A program made the translations under genes and the position numbers. From the NCBI GenBank assembly GCA_965263485.1, contig CBDHHO010000004.1, positions 1,054,001 to 1,118,000 on the forward strand: DNA of 64,000 nt, given 5' to 3'. Shown here piece by piece: positions 61,212-64,000 of this stretch (position 1 is its first letter; each line of letters starts with the position of its first letter). The notes under the pieces were generated by a model that saw only the letters and a list, made by a program, of their open reading frames with translations, made no database searches and was not told the DNA's origin. Source of the DNA: Haliotispira sp965263485. Lineage in GTDB: Bacteria; Spirochaetota; Spirochaetia; SP-2023.

Positions 61212-61343
61212 TCAAATTGAGATTCAGCCCGGCTCCGGGAGCCCGAATTGCCAAGTATCGCGAGGAATGGATTGCCGATGGAAAGAATTTGAGGCTCTGC
61301 TGTTTTGATTGCGATGATAGATCAAAATGACCCCACTTGATTG

Positions 61344-61366
61344 GATGGTATCATTTTGATACCATC
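61344..61366. promoter_or_regulatory. 10-bp-arm perfect inverted repeat before the amino-acid transporter operon
   Basis: GATGGTATCA-TTT-TGATACCATC, 110 bp upstream of the first permease start. It may be an operator or a short attenuator hairpin. No regulator gene is adjacent. The rest of 61216-61475 shows no gene. Confidence 0.55.
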
Positions 61367-61475
61367 TGCCCGGTACTGATGACGCTTAGCTCCCTGCTGT
61401 TTAGGCCCTTCTGCCCTTGCAGAGTGAGATTGAAAGATTTGCTCAGTGCGAAACACAAGCTCCGGGGAGCGGCTA

Positions 61476-62324
61476 ATGGCAGGTGGCAACGCAGCAAAGA
61501 CGGATGCCATCCGCTGTTCTTTCTACCGTCGGCTGCTCCAATGGGAAAGATCTCAAGCGACCCTCAGCTTTGCGCTGGAACTGGTTGTGGTTTTCGCGAT
61601 ATTCCTGTACGTCAGCACCTTTGCCATTAAGCAGTTGCCACTGAGCCTGCACTGGCACTTGATCCCCACCTATTTTGGCACTTGGTCAGAGTCCGGCGAC
61701 TGGGTGACCGGTCCGTTCTTAAAAGGTCTGTCGCAGACCCTCCGGCTCTCGGCTTGGGCGCTGCTGCTGACCCTGTTGCTGGGCTACTGTACCGCCGTGC
61801 TGCGGCTCTCGAAAATTCCGAGTGCCCGGCTGCTGGCCTTGGCCTATATCCAGTTGCTGCGCAATACGCCCTTGCTGGTGCAGTTGTACATAGCCTATTT
61901 TCTGTTCTCGCCGCTGTTCGGCCTCAATTCCTTTCAGGTTGCCCTGCTGGTTTTGACTCTGTTTGAGGGGGCCTACACTGCCGAAATCATTCGCAGCGCG
62001 ATTGAGAATATTGCGCCCGGCCAGCAGTTGGCCGCCCAGGCCTTGGCTCTGCGTCCCGTTCAGGTACAGCTTCTGGTGATCCATCCCCAAGCCTTGCGCA
62101 ATGCTCTGCCGGTGCTGGCCAATCAAGGCGTCAATCTGATCAAGGACTCAGCTCTGGCCTCTGCGATTGGGGTCTTTGAATTATCACGCAGCGCCCAGAG
62201 CATACAAGAACAGACCTTTTTGCCGTTCGAGCCCTGGCTGGGGGTTTGCATTGTATATTTTCTGCTGACCTTCAGCTTGTCGATGCTGATTAAGCTGTTG
62301 GAAAAACGCAGCCGCCTGCGCTGA
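61476..62324 (+). CDS. Polar amino-acid ABC transporter permease
   Basis: 282 residues of the HisM/GlnP family: FLKGLSQTLRLSAWALLLTLLLGY, YIQLLRNTPLLVQLYIAYF (the R-N-T-P signature) and the EAA loop near LAAQALALRPVQVQLLVIHPQALRNALPVL. About five membrane spans. The ATG at 61476 has GGGGAG six bases upstream; the GTG at 61446 is not needed. It pairs with the truncated permease at the window end, and the ATPase gene lies between them. Confidence 0.92.
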   Translation: MAGGNAAKTDAIRCSFYRRLLQWERSQATLSFALELVVVFAIFLYVSTFAIKQLPLSLHWHLIPTYFGTWSESGDWVTGPFLKGLSQTLRLSAWALLLTLLLGYCTAVLRLSKIPSARLLALAYIQLLRNTPLLVQLYIAYFLFSPLFGLNSFQVALLVLTLFEGAYTAEIIRSAIENIAPGQQLAAQALALRPVQVQLLVIHPQALRNALPVLANQGVNLIKDSALASAIGVFELSRSAQSIQEQTFLPFEPWLGVCIVYFLLTFSLSMLIKLLEKRSRLR

Positions 62325-62347
62325 AAACTGCTTAGAGAGAAGCTCCG

Positions 62348-63115
62348 GTGACACAGCAAAATTTAATACTGAAAGTGCAAGGTCTGAGTAAGACCTTCTA
62401 TTCGCGCCGCCACTCACCGGTTACGGCGTTGGAAGACATCAGTTTTATCGTGTGCGAGGAGGAAGCGGTGGCGATCATCGGTTCCTCCGGATCCGGTAAA
62501 AGTACCCTGCTGTATTGCTTAAATGCTTTAGAAGATTGCAGTTCCGGCAGTATTTTGATTGACGGGCAGGAAATTGTGGGCAGCAGCCAACGCACCCGGC
62601 GCCGGATCCGCCGAGATATTGGCATGGTGTTTCAACAGTTCAATCTGTTTCCGCACCTGACGGTGCGCGGCAATCTGAATCTGGCGCAGCGCCACGTGCG
62701 CAAAAAGCCCGGCAAGCAAGCCAACGCCCTGACCGAACAACTGCTTAAAGAAGTGGAGATCTACGATAAAATCGATTCCTTTCCCGGCGAGCTGTCGGGA
62801 GGCCAGCAGCAACGTGTGGCCATTGCCCGCGCGCTGGCAATGGAGCCGAAATTGCTGCTCTTCGATGAGCCCACCTCATCGTTGGATCCAGAGCGGGTGT
62901 TCGAAGTCCTGCAGGTGATGCGCCGTTTGGCGCAGAATCGAACCACCATGCTGGTGGTCACTCACGAGATGAACTTTGCGCGCGAAGCGGCCAGCCGGGT
63001 GCTGTTTATGGACCAGAGCCGCATTGTCGAAGACAGCCCTTCGCGCGAGTTCTTTCAGAGTCCGCGCACCACGCGTGCGCGGGAGTTTCTCTCAAGCTGG
63101 AAAGAACGGGCCTGA
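62348..63115 (+). CDS. Polar amino-acid ABC transporter ATPase (GlnQ/HisP type)
   Basis: 255 residues, one ABC domain: Walker A IGSSGSGKST (near residue 42), Q-loop GMVFQQFNLFPHLTV, signature LSGGQQQRVAIARAL, Walker B LLLFDEPTSSLDPE and H-loop VVTHEMNFAREAA. FNLFPHLTV is typical of GlnQ/HisP. Starts at GTG 62348, 23 bp after the permease. It powers uptake of a polar amino acid or opine; specificity is unknown because the binding protein is outside the window. Confidence 0.93.
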   Translation: MTQQNLILKVQGLSKTFYSRRHSPVTALEDISFIVCEEEAVAIIGSSGSGKSTLLYCLNALEDCSSGSILIDGQEIVGSSQRTRRRIRRDIGMVFQQFNLFPHLTVRGNLNLAQRHVRKKPGKQANALTEQLLKEVEIYDKIDSFPGELSGGQQQRVAIARALAMEPKLLLFDEPTSSLDPERVFEVLQVMRRLAQNRTTMLVVTHEMNFAREAASRVLFMDQSRIVEDSPSREFFQSPRTTRAREFLSSWKERA

Positions 63116-63144
63116 GGGAGCGATATAATGGCAGAGCCACGGCC

Positions 63145-64000
63145 GTGAAGTCACCAAGAGCCTCCCGGTCTTCCCGTTCCTCTCGGCGAGCCGGGGGGGG
63201 CCTGAGTTGGCGCGATCTGTTGGTCTGGCTGCTGCTGCTGTTGGCCATCTTGGGGCTGTGGGGCCATTCCCGCCGGATTCTGGAGGCCAATGAAGGGTTG
63301 GGCTTGCTCTACCGCTGGGACTGGCAGCACGTGATGCAGTTCTTTGCAACGCGCAAGCCCTCCGGTGTCTGGCGTCCCGGCCCGCTGCTATCGGGCCTGG
63401 TCAGTACCATAAAGCTGGCGATCTACAGCATTTTGGTCGGCGTACTGCTCGGTGTGCCCGCCGGGATACTGCAGACGCAGAAACTTCGCCTACTGCGCCT
63501 CCCGGGGCAGTTCTACGTCGAATTCATCCGCAACATTCCACCGCTGGTGGTCGTGATGGTGTTTTACTTTTTCTTCGCTTCACCGCTGGTCGATTGGCTG
63601 GGGATCGAGACTTTGAGCCGCAAGGCGTCTGTGGGCCTGCGGGCCGTCTTGGGTTTCTTCTTCGACTTGGGGAGCAAACAGAACAACCTGGTGCTGGGCA
63701 ACTTCTTCGCCGCAGTTCTGATTCTGGGGATTTATGAGGGTTCTTACATCGCCGAAATTGTGCGTGCCGGCATCCAAGCCATTCCGGAGGGCCAGCACCG
63801 GGCCTCTTTTGCCCTGGGTATGTCGCCCCGGCAAAACTATCAACTGGTGATCCTGCCCCAGACCTTCCGGACCCAACTCCCGGCCCTGACCAACCAGTTT
63901 GCCTCAGCCATTAAGGATTCTTCGATTGTATCGCTGATTTCGATACAGGAACTGGCCTTCCGCAGCCAGCAGGTGATTACTACAACGCGAGCCTTTGTCG
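63145..64000 (+). CDS. Polar amino-acid ABC transporter permease, 3' end beyond window
   Basis: An open frame of 285 codons runs off the window edge. It begins GTG at 63145 and has KSPRASRSSRSSRRAG as a basic N-terminus, first span DLLVWLLLLLAILGLWG, family motif VEFIRNIPPLVVVMVFYFFF (R-N-x-P) and the EAA-like loop QHRASFALGMSPRQNYQLVILPQTFRTQLPAL. It resembles the GltJ/AapQ long permeases with a large first periplasmic loop. The GTG overlaps the TGA of a 6-codon frame (MAEPRP, ATG at 63128 with GGGAG upstream). An 8-G run lies at 63193-63200. Confidence 0.88.
   Translation, partial: MKSPRASRSSRSSRRAGGGLSWRDLLVWLLLLLAILGLWGHSRRILEANEGLGLLYRWDWQHVMQFFATRKPSGVWRPGPLLSGLVSTIKLAIYSILVGVLLGVPAGILQTQKLRLLRLPGQFYVEFIRNIPPLVVVMVFYFFFASPLVDWLGIETLSRKASVGLRAVLGFFFDLGSKQNNLVLGNFFAAVLILGIYEGSYIAEIVRAGIQAIPEGQHRASFALGMSPRQNYQLVILPQTFRTQLPALTNQFASAIKDSSIVSLISIQELAFRSQQVITTTRAFV

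Noticed and set aside
7121..61215. CRISPR array or clustered spacer-repeat system
   Set aside because: The repeats are dispersed, have inverted ends with target duplications, and are not separated by regular spacers; no cas genes.

Overview
The window looks like a chromosomal segment of a spirochaete. The evidence is a flgF-flgG pair next to two large TPR proteins and an apolipoprotein N-acyltransferase, several predicted outer-membrane and lipoproteins, a long NAD-dependent DNA ligase and a serine-palmitoyltransferase-like oxoamine synthase. This is inference from gene content; no 16S gene is present and genus cannot be fixed. Most genes are GC-rich, but about 0.36-9.5 kb is visibly AT-rich and reads as a different compositional block.

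Layout. 0.1-0.35 kb: a promoter and tRNA-Thr/tRNA-Tyr. 0.36-9.5 kb (minus strand): a sugar uptake and catabolism cluster (DeoR regulator, periplasmic binding protein, ABC ATPase, two permeases, FGGY kinase, class II aldolase, 2-hydroxyacid dehydrogenase). 9.8-10.2 kb: the 3' remnant of a Tn5/IS50-like insertion sequence. 10.5-16.3 kb: an IclR regulator and an Lpl-type oligosaccharide ABC system, ending in a broken GDSL esterase. 17-18.4 kb: ilvC. 18.5-27.1 kb (minus): flgF, flgG, two TPR proteins (candidate flagellar-collar proteins) and lnt. 27.4-30 kb: GH18 protein, lipoprotein, outer-membrane protein. 30.7-33.2 kb: GNA1-like acetyltransferase plus glmS. 33.2-43.8 kb (minus): rbgA-like GTPase, oxoamine synthase, gltB, and fucU/rhaB/rhaD. 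44.4-47.6 kb: ligA and rpsO. 47.6-56.1 kb (minus): membrane and outer-membrane proteins, a FabZ-like dehydratase, adenosine deaminase, DsbA-like protein, GerMN protein, cNMP-binding protein and K+ channel. 56.3-61 kb: M14 peptidase, radA, quinoprotein dehydrogenase-like protein. 61.5-64 kb: a polar amino-acid ABC transporter, its last gene cut by the window edge.

The dominant unexplained feature is a family of short non-autonomous mobile elements, more than 25 full, degenerate or solo-end copies in 64 kb. They share an 18-bp terminal inverted repeat, GGGGACCTCTAAAAATTC, and a central CATAC-loop-GTATG hairpin. Five copies are exactly 164 bp. Six copies are flanked by perfect 4-bp direct repeats, all of the form TNNA (TATA, TTAA twice, TAGA, TGAA, TCAA). 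The copies hug gene boundaries: seven genes have their stop codon inside an element end or at an element junction, and several start codons lie 13-30 bp from an element. They also interrupt a gene (GDSL esterase), sit inside the flgF-flgG pair, and abut the truncated IS50-like transposase. No transposase for the family is visible here.

A second pattern is a set of long perfect or near-perfect inverted repeats inside coding sequences (arms of 26, 20, 18, 13, 11 and 11 bp) with no shared sequence. They look like products of template switching rather than copies of one element.
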